Assembly (NCBI GenBank): GCA_905250125.1
Contig: CAJNOL010000321.1
Coordinates: 97,448 to 161,447, forward strand
Direction: 5' to 3'
Length of the DNA stretch: 64,000 bases
DNA from: Rotaria sordida
Lineage: Eukaryota > Rotifera > Eurotatoria > Philodinida > Philodinidae
Made by a program: the position numbers and the translations under genes. The notes beneath the pieces are model-generated. The model was not told the origin of the DNA, did no database searches, and saw nothing but the letters and a program-made list of their open reading frames with translations. This document shows, one piece after another, positions 1-11,626 of the stretch. The stretch's first letter is position 1. Each line of letters begins with the position of its first letter.

Positions 1-339
1 CCAAGAACTAGTGATCTTAATCGGTTATTCGACGCTCATTATGAAGTATAGATCACATGTTTAACCTCACTATATACTCAGTAATCGAATTGAAACGGAT
101 AAAATATATGAACACATCACATGACTGTGCAGAACGTAAACTTTTTTTTCATCGGTAACGTTCATATCTTTTTCTTATTTGAAACGTTTATTAAATTCAA
201 AGTGTGATTGTTTGTTTTATTACTAGATTCGGATAAAACAAATAAATCATAGAAAAGTACATGACTATTACTATTATTCTTATATATTTTTCTTTTTTAA
301 TTCAGTTTTATTTGATGTTCGTTTCGACATAGCTAGACT
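1..339. other. AT-rich flank, no gene seen
   Basis: No reading frame with recognisable protein similarity is visible here. It is plain AT-rich sequence leading into the decayed transposase; a 5' transposon end may lie here but I could not pair it with a matching downstream terminal repeat. Confidence 0.5.
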
Positions 340-1402
340 GTGCCTAATATTGCCGATTTCTTCGAACAATCAGATAATCCACCACATTTAAATCGGCATG
401 CTTTAGTAAACAAAAATCATTATATATTAGCAAGAGGAGCAGTTTGTGAAAGAGAAAGACCTGGTTGATCACGAACAACTACAATTACATCTGAGAGAAA
501 TTTGGTATTAAAAAAAATTCAAAACCAACATAAAGCTAGGGTTAGAAATGTATCAGCAAAATCTTAAAAAAATTGGTTGAAAATCGTCACCATCTTCAGT
601 TTACAGGATTGTCCGATCAGCCGGATCAAAATGGTTTAAAAAAAGAAGAATATAAAAACTGACATATGATAATAAAGTACAACGTGTTAAATGTGCCAAG
701 AAGTTAAAAAGAAATTTTGGTGTTACAAAAAGATCAAGTAAATGAGTGTGGAATAAAATTATTAACATGGATTTTTCGAGAAAGTTCATCTTAGAATCAC
801 ATTCAAATCCACACAACAAAGGTGTTTGGGCAACAAGATTTGAAGAAATACCATCAATACCCCGTGAACGACCAACAAGAAAGTTTGCAAGTGGTATTAT
901 TTTTTGGGGTGGCATCTCGTATGAAGGATTAGTTCCCAAAAACGGTCCAATTGATGTCATATCATGGTTGAAAAAGCAACCAACAGATAAAAAGAAAAGA
1001 ACTTATATGAATGGTCATTTATATGCTAAATTTATTAAAGAAGTTGCTCATCCAGAAACTCAGAAGGTATGTGGAAGAGATTTTATATTTCAAGATGATA
1101 CTGACTCAAAGCAACGAACCAAAATTGTATTACGAACTGTTGATAAATTATTTAATGATTGAATTTTACCAGAAGAAGGTGATGCTAAATTTGCCGATGT
1201 CTGGCCTATTGAGAATATATGGGAAATTCTAAAGAAAAAAGTACAAGGCGAACAATTTTCAAATTTTGAACAGCTAAAAATGAGATTGAACAAAGAATGG
1301 AAAAAGATTACTTGTGATGATTGTAAAAAGTTGATTAATCAAATTTCTAACAGACTCGACGAAGTGATTAAAAATGGTGGAGAACAGATACATGACAGTT
1401 AA
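340..1402 (+). pseudogene. Decayed Tc1/mariner-type transposase
   Basis: Remnant of a DDE/D transposase that would cut and paste a Tc1/mariner element. The catalytic core is readable: MDFSRKF near 767-790 (first Asp block), FQDDTDS near 1089-1109 (second Asp), and WPIENIWEILK near 1203-1235 (the tail of the DxNPIExxW block). The N-terminal DNA-binding part (about 440-740) is readable only by changing frame, e.g. VYRIVRSAGSKW at about 599-634. Breaks seen: TGA at 743-745, TGA at 1160-1162, and frameshifts around 560-660. The C-terminal part ends at TAA 1400-1402. It is non-functional as it stands. Family assignment rests on motif order and spacing; the exact clade is not determined. Confidence 0.75.
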
Positions 1403-1739
1403 ACCATATATTTGTCTAATAGAATTAATATTTTTTTGTAAACAAGAATGATTTTCTTTTTTATAATAAAATAACTAATTGATATTAGCCGATTTCAAAA
1501 AATTTATCATAACATTGTCATGCTTATACTTTTACTATCACAAGAGAAGATATATTATCATAATGCACCATTTGAAAGCCCGTCACGAATACTCACATTT
1601 TATATAAGCATATTTGATTTGAGATCGTTTTTTGTTTATATAAAAGTTAATTTTTAACAAGCCTTAAAACTTATGAAACGCCCTGTATTTGTTTATTCTA
1701 CATGAACACTCACAAGTCCAATTATTATTATTAATGTAA

Positions 1740-2339
1740 GGGAAAAAAGTTCGCGGAATTTTTTCGATCGATATCAATAGAAAAATTTTTGAGAACTTTT
1801 TTTCCATAAATTATATGATAAGATGCAGTGTGATAAGCTCTACAATTTACATAAGATCACTTATTTTATATTTGCAATTTTTCTTTTTCAAAATCGATAA
1901 AATTTTGAGCAAGTAAATTTCGACCATGCGAAAACGATATTTTTTTGGTACATGAGGAGTTCATTTTTCTTCTCTAATCTTTCGTTATCTGATATGTTTT
2001 AATGAAAATACAAAATGTACCAGAAGATACAGCGTGAAAAACTCCACAATTTACATAAGACGGCTCTGAGTAAAGTTGCACTTTTTGTTTTCAAAATCTA
2101 CAAAAAGTGAAAAGATCACAAAAAACCCGTCATGTATAACAAAGTCTTTTTCGCAGCGTCAAAATTTGGTTGCTTCGAGTTTGATTGTTTTTAAAAAAAA
2201 AAGTGCAACTTTCAGCAAAGCCGGTCTATGTAAATTGTAAAACTTTTCACATTGCATCTTATGATATAATCTATGAAAAAAAATTCTCAAAAAATTTTCT
2301 ATTTATATCGATAGAAAAAATTTCGCGAACTTTTTTCCC
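1740..2339. mobile_element. 600-bp inverted-repeat element (MITE-like)
   Basis: The first ~118 bases (1740-1857, starting GGGAAAAAAGTTCGCG) are a diverged reverse complement of 2222-2339. The inner part also has related blocks (a TTTTCAAAATC-containing stretch near 1880-1910 and again near 2080-2105). No transposase is encoded. Both ends are flanked by TTA/ATT trinucleotide runs, so the target duplication is unclear. Best read as a non-autonomous DNA transposon. Confidence 0.65.
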
Positions 2340-3056
2340 TTCCCTGATTATTATTATTATTATTAGTATTATAAATAGTGGTTTATGTTCTGGTCGAGCT
2401 GATGTTGGTACATTCGATTTATGTTTTATAAATTGTTCTGATGATGATCGCAATTATATGACCAAAAATTCAACAAAACAAAAACAAAAATAAATTATTT
2501 CATTTACTGTCATTCATCTATGCCTTTTCCCATTATTATAATAAAGTCAAAAGTTTTCTTCTTGAATAAAATACTCATTTATTCAATATCGTATTAGGTT
2601 TTGATGTTCTTGTCGCACATGCATTATTGGTACAAACCAAATATGACTTATATGTATTTTATTGGAATTAATAAATATGAATGAGAAAAAAAAATGAAAA
2701 GCAAAAAACTACCAAGCATGTAAGAAGCGAAGAGAGAAAAGATTGTGAGAATATAAATAAAAGAAGCGATTTAATTAAAAAAAATAAGCAAAGAAAACTA
2801 ACTAAAAGAAAATGTTCCTTGGATTTGATGATGAATCACACTCTTCCATTTGTAAACGTATCATTTATTCTACAGCGAAAACAAAGCTCTTAGTACAATC
2901 CTTAAGCAATTAAAATCAATACTATGTTGCCATAACATATCTCGTTTAAACATCTTATTCAAATATGCTCCTCACTTCAAAGAAACGATAGATGACTACC
3001 TACCATTCAAATACACTACACCACAAACGAATAATAAGAAAAGATATTCAAATATT
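2340..3056. other. Intergenic, no gene seen
   Basis: AT-rich sequence with short open frames made of low-complexity lysine-rich codons only. I see no domain, splice pattern or repeat worth naming. Confidence 0.4.
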
Positions 3057-3440
3057 TTGTTCCACTCAGAGCAAACATTTATAATTGTTTATATCACCGA
3101 TCAACACTAGATCAAGGAATAATTCATACCAAACAACCAATCAAATGCTTTGTCCAATTCAGAGCAAAGAGTTTTCGTTGATTATATAACCGAAGAATAC
3201 TCGATCAATGAATAGTTCATAATAAACAACTAATCAGATGCTTCATTTAATTCAGAATAAAGATTTTAATTGATTATATAATCGAAGAACACTCGATTAA
3301 GAAATAATTCATAAAAAATAACTATTCAAACATGTTTTTCAATTCGAAGAAAAGATTTGTAGTTGATTATATCAGCGTGGAACACTCGATCAAGGAATAA
3401 TTCATATTAAACAACTAATCAGATGCTTTGTTCAATTCAA
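3057..3440. repeat. Minisatellite, about 92-bp unit, about 4 copies
   Basis: Four successive units begin near 3057, 3149, 3242 and 3334, with a partial fifth at 3426. Shared blocks are an AATTCAGA-like start, GATTATAT, ACTCGATCAAG/AATGAATAATTCAT and AACAACTAATCAGATGC. Units differ by substitutions and 1-2 base indels. Function unknown. Confidence 0.75.
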
Positions 3441-3444
3441 GCAT

Positions 3445-3590
3445 CCCTTTAGCTTTCATGGATGGGAGGGGAGAAGAACCATGAGGGAATCCATGGTCAA
3501 TTTTCATTTTTCCGAGGAATTATCACAGCGACATTGGCAGTTCCCCTACAGATTAGAAATTCCTATTTTCCAGGTCTTGGACACTACTGC
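3445..3590 (+). mobile_element. Diverged partial copy of the 4355-4666 element
   Basis: The order of blocks (TTTCATGGATG, GAGGGAATCCATGGTCAATTTTC, GAGGAATTATCACAGC, AGAAATTCCTATTTTCCAG, CTTGGACACT) matches the 3' half of the left arm of the palindrome at 4355, with many substitutions. It is an older member of the same family, cut off on its 5' side by the minisatellite. Confidence 0.65.
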
Positions 3591-3692
3591 TTATAACTAT
3601 ACTTAACCCCTTATTTCTATACTTAGACCCTTATAACTATATTCGATCCCTTATTCCTATACTTAACCGCTTCTAACTATACCTAACCTCAT
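3588..3692. repeat. Short tandem repeat, 19-20 bp unit
   Basis: About five imperfect copies of a unit like CTTATAACTATACTTAACCC (variants TTATTTCTATACTTAGACCC, TTCTAACTATACCTAACC). Confidence 0.6.
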
Positions 3693-4060
3693 TGGCGGTC
3701 AGGGTCATTTGTTTTTGGTGTGGCAAAGTTATTAAAGTGTAAGAAACTTACAAAAAAAATCAAGCCTTAAATTTCATTCACATGCTTCGATTATTATGCT
3801 AAAAAGCTTCTGTTGTATTCATCCTGTTCATTTTATATTTATTATTTTCACTCTTACAAAAATTGAGAAAAAAATGAAAAAAATGGCACCACAAACTTAT
3901 CATAAAAAAATCTTTATCAAAACAATTAAAATTTGAATGAATTATTTTATTCAACAATATTTATGCAAGGGATTTTACTGTTACCCGCTAGTTACGTTAC
4001 CAGATAACGATAACGCTGCCTTATCTAGTAACTGCACGAGTAACGCAAAATTTCTGAGTT

Positions 4061-4354
4061 GAATAAGGAAAAGGTATTTTTGAAAAATAACGATATTTTC
4101 TAAACTTGTGGTTAAAGGGTTTCGAAGTCAATGAATCGAATCTATAAGTGACTTCTCGAAATTTCCGAGTTTTGTTTTTTTTCGCTAGGAATAGAATAAG
4201 ATCACTATTTTCAAAAATTATCCTTTCCCTAATGACAAAATCAAACTCTTGAGTTTAGAGCAACGGCTTATAGATTTAGACTTTCCGACTCTAAAGATCA
4301 TTGATTAAAACTTAGGAAATATCGTCATTTTTCAAAAATACCATTTCCTTATTC
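4061..4354. mobile_element. 294-bp inverted-repeat element (MITE-like)
   Basis: The left end (GAATAAGGAAAAGGTATTTT, 4061 onward) is repeated in reverse complement at the right end, finishing at 4354 (AAAATACCATTTCCTTATTC). Arms are about 50 bp and slightly diverged. The element ends exactly where the big palindrome starts (4355). Confidence 0.65.
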
Positions 4355-5104
4355 GAGGGGTGTCCAAGGACTGAGGATTAGGAATTCCTACTCAGTTCCC
4401 TGACATTTTCTTGAATGCTAAAATTAAAAAAATACAATATCCACGGTACTTATTACTCTTACACTCGTTTTCATCAAGAAATTTGTGCACATTAACGTAT
4501 GAATACGAAAATTATTGCAAAAAAAGCATTATTTTGACTTTCATGAATGAGGGAACTTTGATGGAAATAATGGTCAATTTCCATTTCCCCAAGGAATTAT
4601 CATAGCTATACTGACAATTCCTCTGCAAATTAGGAATTCCTATTTCTCAGTCCTTGGACACTGCTGATAATTTGTTTTAAAAGGATTTTCTCTTACACAT
4701 TATTGGAGAAAAAGACGTCCCCCGATCTCCTTCTTCGATTGGCGAAAACCCCAAGTCTCTAGCTGCTTGCGTCCTGGAATTATTCAAAAAACCAGCAGTG
4801 TCCAAGGACTGAGAAATAGGAATTCCTAATTTGCAGAGGAATTGTCAGTATAGCTATGATAATTCCTTGGGGAAATGGAAATTGACCATTATTTCCATCA
4901 AAGTTCCCTCATTCATGAAAGTCAAAATAATGCTTTTTTTGCAATAATTTTCGTATTCATACGTTAATGTGCACAAATTTCTTGATGAAAACGAGTGTAA
5001 GAGTAATAAGTACCGTGGATATTGTATTTTTTTAATTTTAGCATTCAAGAAAATGTCAGGGAGCTGAGTAGGAATTCCTAATCCTCAGTCCTTGGACACC
5101 CCTC
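4355..5104. mobile_element. Long palindrome: two head-to-head 312-bp MITE copies
   Basis: Bases 4355-4666 are the reverse complement of 4793-5104 (paired positions sum to 9459). I found one mismatch by eye (T4396 against G5063). The 126-bp spacer 4667-4792 is unique. Each arm is itself bounded by an inverted terminal sequence, GTGTCCAAGGACTGAG at one end and CTCAGTCCTTGGACAC at the other, so each looks like a complete short transposon, resembling hAT-type ends (CAGTG...). The arms contain identical 64-codon open frames (4411-4605 and the mirror 4854-5048), which are a consequence of the duplication, not evidence of a gene. Confidence 0.85.
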
Positions 5105-5676
5105 CAAAGTTAAAATTTTAATTTCCCTCAGTCAAAATAAAATTTCAATGTTGCCTAGGCTAATTTTAAATTAGCCTGAATTTCAGTTTTACCTTCAACA
5201 CATATATTCAAAGGATTTTTATACTATATGTTTCGATTAATTAGGAGCATTACTTCATTACCTTCTTAAAATCCAAGATGTCTTAATGAAACTTGTTCCT
5301 TTCGATTTTGAAACCAATAGCAAAGCATAATACCCAAAGAATAGAATATGAATCAAATTTACTTGAAAACATAAGGCTTTAGCCAATCTTTCTGTCCTTA
5401 GTTAAAAACTCTCCTGCAGACACTTTTAAATTCCATAAAAACCAAAAAAAGAACAAATAAATAATCAATGTCTATATCAGCTCTGGAAAAACTGATAAAT
5501 TGAGACCTGTCTGAGGATACCTCTATAGAAAAGTAGGAGTCACTTCTGGTCTTATTTTTCTTTTTGCTGGTTCCCGATGAAAGAGTGGATCGAAAAAAAC
5601 AGTCGTACAGAAAAACCTATAACGAATAAAAATTTTTGGTGTGGCAATTGCCATATTTTGCCACAATGATGGCCCG
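5105..5676. other. Intergenic, no gene seen
   Basis: AT-rich, no recognisable coding or repeat structure apart from position between two transposon-derived blocks. Confidence 0.4.
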
Positions 5677-5793
5677 CCACTCACAACAATTTACGAAAAT
5701 ATATCTTTTGCTAAAGAAAATACAACGAAATATCAAATCGAACAATCTATGAGACAGACAAATGCATATGATTTTCTTATGAAATTACCAAAT
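5677..5793 (+). pseudogene. Orphan ABCB (P-glycoprotein-like) transporter fragment
   Basis: A 39-residue stretch reads PLTTIYENISFAKENTT followed by IEQSMRQTNAYDFLMKLPN. This matches the region just after Walker A/Q-loop in ABCB half-transporters (consensus ...TIAENI.YG.....EI..A...ANAYDFI..LP). Nothing before or after continues the domain: no Walker A upstream, no signature or Walker B downstream; the frame runs into non-homologous sequence and a stop at 5829. The end at LPN may mark an old exon edge. Either a gene fragment carried here with repeats or the relic of a lost gene. Confidence 0.6.
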
Positions 5794-5908
5794 ATAAAAA
5801 ATTTGAATGTTTTTAAAAATTACTTTTAAAAAATTATCTTTTGTAGAAGTGTTTTCACACTCGTTAGAGAAGTTAGAATTCAATTGAGCTTTAGCAAAAA
5901 ATAACATC

Positions 5909-6204
5909 GGTAAAGCTAGCACTATATTCGGCATTTTTTTGTCGCGGTTCAGTATACCACTTAAGTTGAGTTAGGTGCAGAATTTGATGATGAATCGAAT
6001 GGTACTATTTTCAAGAGTGGTGGTCGGTCAAAATTCCTCCTTCTATCCCACTACTCTTTTTTCGAAGCGATTTGCAAGATATTCCCTGAAATGCCACTCT
6101 TAGAAACAAAAGTATTCTATTCAGCATCAAATTCTGCATCGAACTCAACTCAAGTGGTACAGCGAATCGCGAAAAAAAAAGTCGAATATGGTGTTAACTT
6201 TACG
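5909..6204. mobile_element. 296-bp inverted-repeat element (MITE-like)
   Basis: Left arm about 5909-6000 (TAAAGCTAGCACTATATTCG, then a TACCACTTAAGTTGAGTT block and GCAGAATTTGATG) pairs with a reverse-complement right arm about 6113-6204. Paired positions sum to 12113, with substitutions and small indels. No coding capacity. Confidence 0.65.
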
Positions 6205-6897
6205 GACGTCATTTAATATGGGGAAAAGATGGATGAATAAATTGATTTTGGTACAATATAAAATGTCTTAAATGGTCTAATTTTGATGAGAAGAGAATTC
6301 TAACAGCCAAAATAGAAGAGACACTATCCGATTTTGAGAGGAGGCCGATTTGTCTTCTTAACGTTCCATCCTTTTTTCTTTTTATTAAATTGAAAAAGCT
6401 GCCTAATTTTTTTTTGACATTTTACATTAAAACTATATTAGATAAATAACTACTAGTCATACATGAACAAGAAGAAATTAATAACAAAATATTAATAAAA
6501 AGTTTCGAATGCATTTTTATTAATCAACCTAAGTATAGATCAAATTCTTGATGATACAAGTGCGAGTGCGACATCTTTATCGTTGTCATTGAGTTGACTT
6601 TCTCACGAAAGAATAATTATGGAAACTAGAATTTCATGAGATGAATTGATTTGACAAGAAACAGTAATATCTAACACAAGTCAAATAAGTAGTCTACAAT
6701 AATCTTTCCATTCGATGTATTTCCCCCGAACTCTTTCTGTTAATCTACTGATCGATCCTTGACATATTATCGATAATATACAATTTGTAATTACTAGATA
6801 TATCGTAACTTTTGATTTAAGAAGAAATTGTATAAAAGAAAAGATATTAGATATTTATAAAGCAATGAAACAAAGAAAAAACAAGAAACTAGAAGTA
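6205..6897. other. 3' flank of the teashirt-like gene, no gene seen
   Basis: AT-rich sequence downstream (in the sense of the minus strand) of the teashirt-like stop; it probably contains the 3' UTR and poly(A) signals of that gene, but none can be assigned with certainty. Confidence 0.4.
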
Positions 6898-7673
6898 TTA
6901 TGACAAAGTAGTAGATCGAATCATTTTTTCAGCAAATAAACGATATTTATCAAATTTTTTTTTCTTAGGTTCATTATCATTTATAGATGTTGAAGATGTA
7001 TCAATTATATTTGTTGAATACGCAAGCATTTTTTCTAATGAAGCTAATGGATTTTCATTCGATTGCGTTTGATTTAATGATGATAATTTTTCATCAGATA
7101 AACTTGTCATACTGTGTTTACTATTTTCATCATCATAATTATTATTCAAATCCATTTGTGTATGTTGATTTAAACTATTTGATAATGGTGTTTGTTTAAT
7201 AACAAAATTTTGTAAAAGTGATAGAGCATTACTAGTTGTTATTTCATCTTTAGGAACAATACGATCAAGTAAATCTGATGTAACACGTTCAACTTCTTTA
7301 TCAATAGATGATCGAAATTTACATTGTTCAGATCTAGAAAAGAAAAAAAAAAGCAAACGAACAAATTAATAAATTAAAATGTGTTATATAATATTACTTT
7401 TTTTCATTAGTTGATCGTTTTTGTAATGTTTTACATTGATTAATAAAATAATCTCGATTTCTATTTGCTTTTCCATTTCTATGATGCATTTCTTTTATTA
7501 AATGTTCTTTATAAATATTTTCATTTTCAAAATACATTCCACATGTTGTACAATTAAAACGTATTTGATGTAAACGTTGTAAATGATCAACAAGATCAAC
7601 TTCACGTGCAAATTGTTGAGAACAAACAAGACATGTTGAACGTAATTGTGTATTAGAGATTTTTGTTGGTGAA

Positions 7674-7708
<35 letters not shown>

Positions 7709-8383
7709 TGAATTGGAATGTTGACATGAATTTGATGATGATGATAAAAGTTGTGTAAAATGATTTGTTTTCATCATATGTGCTGTTAAATCAGGTAAAG
7801 TTTCAAATGATAATGAACAACGAAGACATTTTAAAATTTGATTAGCTGGATTTGTATCACGTGACAACCAAATATCTTGTCCACGAACAAGTTTAGCTAC
7901 TTCATCATGTGTTGATGATGATTGTGCATTATGATTTGTTATTTTAAGATGACTTACAAGTTGAGCAACATTAGAATATGTTTTACCACATGAACAAGCA
8001 TAAGATTCATGTTTATTTGTTATTGAATTATGTTTTATTAGACGAGAAGAAGAAGTTATTGCTTCTTGTTTAATAGATTTAGATGGAACTAATTCAACTT
8101 TTGCTTGTTGATATTGTTGTTGACAATAAGAATTTATATTCGCTAAGAATAGATCATAGAGCAAAGTAGACGAATTGAAAAATAAATTTGTTGGATTATA
8201 AAAAGGAATTGTTGATATTGAATATTGTGACGAAGGATAATAATGCGAATTAATAGATAAATCAAGTGGATTGTCATTATTATGGTTACGAGGTTTTTTT
8301 TTAGTTGATAATTTATCATCTTCGGTAACAACATGTTTTCGTTTAATACGTAAATCAACAGGTATGCTGCTGTTGTCCGTCAT
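6898..8383 (-). CDS. Teashirt-like zinc-finger transcription factor
   Basis: Predicted nuclear DNA-binding repressor of the Teashirt/TSHZ family, 473 aa. Two exons: 8383-7398 and 7333-6898 with a 64-bp GT..AG intron; joined length is divisible by three. Near the N terminus NPLDLSIN is a CtBP co-repressor binding motif (PxDLS). Four C2H2-like fingers follow: YACSCGKTYS...H..TNH, LKCLRCSLSFETLPDLTAHM, STCLVCSQQF...HL..LH and FNCTTCGMYFENENIYKEH. The KLVRGQDIWLSR stretch just before the second finger is a strong Teashirt signature. A glutamine run lies at about 7676-7707. The start was placed at ATG 8383 because an acceptor-like CATTATAG ends two bases upstream, so the open frame further 5' is probably leader or intron. 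The family call is firm; tsh versus tiptop-type cannot be told. Confidence 0.85.
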
Positions 8384-11300
8384 TCTATAATGAATAACAA
8401 CTGAACAATAAAGCAGAGAGAGAAAAAAAAACAATGGTGTTCTTTTTCTGTTTCTTTTTTTTTTTTTTTTTACAAATCATTTGTATGAATGATTGATGGA
8501 TGATTTAATGTCGGAGAGAGTAAGAGAACAAAAGAAATGCTTACCGCCCCATGCATACATATACATATATATTTTATTTTTTGATTGATAGGAATAGACA
8601 AATCTATATATAATAAATAATGTGATGTGAAAAAAAAATACATCGAAATGACTATTAATCTTAAAGGCTTATGATAGATATGCATATATATCTAAGTAGA
8701 CATTCGAAAATCCGAAAAGGAAGAAAAAAAAAAAAGAATGCTTAAAATCTTGCATGTCACATTGATTATTTTGAACTGTCAATCAAATGTCAATCAACAA
8801 AACTAGTGATGATTATATATATATATATATTTAACTAGTTTCAAAGCAACCTAATTGCAACCTGTTTCACATGAATGAGACATTGATTCTAATTTGTACA
8901 AAAACTAGAGCTACATACAGGTTTTTATTCACAGTATATATCCTTATTAGAGAATGTTATTGAAACGAACGAAACAAGACCGACATATGCAATAAAGATG
9001 AAGGGAAGAAAAAGGAAAAAAAATAGCGAGGTGATTATTTGATGGATTGATTCAATGATGAATGGTATGTAGTAGTTTTATATTTGACTGGCAGCTAGCA
9101 ACATCATTAGTCTATGAAGGCAGTGAGATGCGACAACGATTGTAGATACTGACAGGTTGGCTGCCTGTTTCGATCTAATTGTTGATGAAGATAAATGAGT
9201 TCGATTTGTCGCGCAAAAAAAAACAGCACATGTGCAGACATGTCACTCATCCAAACGACAAGCAACAATAGAGGATGACAGCGATGATCATCATCTATCT
9301 TTTCTAACTGGGAAACAACATTTTATACTTTAGATCTTTGCGGCATATGGTGATTTCCATTATTGATGTTTTCAAAAAGAAAAATAAAGACGAATTAGTC
9401 AGATAGATAGTCACTATGTGAATTTGAATGATATATAACATAAAAAAAAAGAAGATTGATCGTTCGATGACATTCTAGATTGATTGTTATGTTTAAAAAA
9501 AAAAAAACGAGACTACTCCTATGAAATATATCATCGCATCTTTTACTTTGAGTGACTACTCATACTTTCATCACGCCTACAGACTATTTATGTATAGACG
9601 ACAAGAGTACTTCATCATTTATTAAACCTAACGGTATATCCTGTAGCTTCTCGTGAGTATGAGTTGAACGTGAATGGGTAATTAGATGTGACTAACACAC
9701 ATATACATATACATGATGAATGAGATAGCAGCATAAATTTTCGAATTACAAATAGCAACATTTGATAACGATGAGAAAGATTGATTTATCCGAACGAAAA
9801 AAAAAAAAGAATAAGAGTATTAATGAAATTGAACAAGAAAAGACGAGAGTTTTCTGATTTATGATAATTCAAAAGCAATAAATCAGACATACAATATTCG
9901 CAAACATTAAAGTGCCATCGTTCTAAGATTCAGTTGACATCATCGAAGTAATAGCGTGAAGAATACAAAGAAAAAAAAAAGAAAGGATCATAACAAGTTG
10001 GATTTTTAGTATATGTCAGACAGAACAATAAATGTCAGATTGTGTAGACTCATTTTCTTGTTATAAATGATCGGCCGTTTGGCAAACTTGAGCTTCGCTC
10101 GCCCGCCTGCTCTATACAAATCCAAGTATATAACAACAGAATTTGATTGATGTTGACAGATCGAGCTGTGATTTTTCGTTCTCTCTCTCTCTCTCTCTTG
10201 TTCTTATTTTTTATTTTCTATATGTCTCGTCTTGCTCGCTTACTTGTCAAGTCAACACAAACTCTATTCAATCAAATCAGTCAAAGGGTGCGTCTTCTCT
10301 CATTCTCACACACTTTGTATTAATTATGATGATAATAAAATGAATATATTCACTAAAAGCAAATATGATTTCTAACTGATCGATCAATACAAATTATTTT
10401 ATGAAGAAAAAGAAAAAAAAAGACTTTATAGAAAAATGTACACTTCTTCAATGTTTTTGACAAATGAGATATGAAACATCGAACATTACATAAAATAATC
10501 ATTTGTTATATGTCATTGTAATGGTATGACAACAGGTGAAAAGTTAAAAATCAAACCATCAATCATCGATAAAAAAAGAAATGTTAAGTATGCACGATAT
10601 TGATCATAAAAGAAATAAAACCATGTTGCACAACAATCTTTGATATTCTCAACAGAACTTCTGGAATTTTTCAAATTTAAACTTGATTCAATTTGTTTTT
10701 CAAGCAAATCTAAATGATATATAACGTGTAAGAACTAGAATCTTGTGATCATTCTGAATGTTGATTTATATTTCTTTTCTGACTAATGATTATAGATATG
10801 AATCCTTGAATTTTTAATGAAAATCAACAAAAATTGATGTTTTTTTTTTTAACATAACATTTCTATGAACTAATATTATATCTAAATAATTGATTCAACA
10901 TATTCGAAAGTCAAGAAAAGAGTATGTTTCTTTCTAAATATTTTATCTTATGAAGAAAATGAAATGTACTAAAAACTTTAAAATAATAAAATATTAACTT
11001 TTGACAACGGCATACTGGAAAACCGGTTGTTTATGACTTTGAAATATATAAGAATATTTATTTTATTTTTTTGTGGTGAATCATTGTCATATCAACATAA
11101 AGAAAACTTTTCTTTTGTACTTGTCAGAGATGTTCCAAGCGGGACATGTGATGACCTCTGACCTCCATAGTCTTGAAAAATTTTTGTTTTACTCCAGCGA
11201 GTTCTAGCATTTTATTGTTTTGTTTTCGTTCATCAATTCCAAAAAATAAAATATTCAACTCCACCAAAATTCAATGAACTTTTGCAAAAAGCTTACAATC

Positions 11301-11626
11301 AATCTCTGCAGTCGTCGACCTCCGGACGTCCCTGGTATTTGTAAGCAATAAAATTTCATATTTGAAACAAAATTCCTTAGATTGAAAGGATGGCTAGAGT
11401 CAACAGAAAAAGACATCTATGCATAAGGATTCAAGTTAATCATCCGTATAGATGTCGTATTTCTTTGTATCGTATACAGAAAAATTGAGTCCGCACATAT
11501 GATTATAATTAATTAAAATCATATTATTTGAATAATATGATATTAATTTTTTTTACAAAAGAAACAATACTAATACAACTAATATCCATTTCAAAAAAGA
11601 AAAAATGTAAATATTTTTTGAATAAT
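8384..11626. other. Intergenic, mostly featureless, with microsatellites
   Basis: No coding segment recognised. It contains AT and A-rich microsatellites (TATATA near 8813-8830), a CT run at about 10177-10198 and, at 10070-10140, a short less AT-rich patch ending in a TATATAAC that could belong to a distal promoter of the minus-strand teashirt-like gene. That last point is speculative. Confidence 0.4.

Noticed and set aside
601..960. Minus-strand open frame over the transposase
   Set aside because: It is the antisense of the recognisable transposase core and has no family resemblance.
2681..2893. Lysine-rich 70-codon open frame
   Set aside because: Composition is that of AT-rich noncoding DNA (runs of AAA/GAA) with no motif or splice partner.
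4411..5048. Two identical 64-codon open frames, one per strand
   Set aside because: They are mirror images in the arms of the palindrome. Identity follows from the duplication and they show no domain or coding bias.
10513..10707. Minus-strand 64-codon frame with a hydrophobic stretch (FYFFYDQYRAYLTFLFLSMI)
   Set aside because: No neighbouring exon in phase and no recognisable family; not enough to call a gene.
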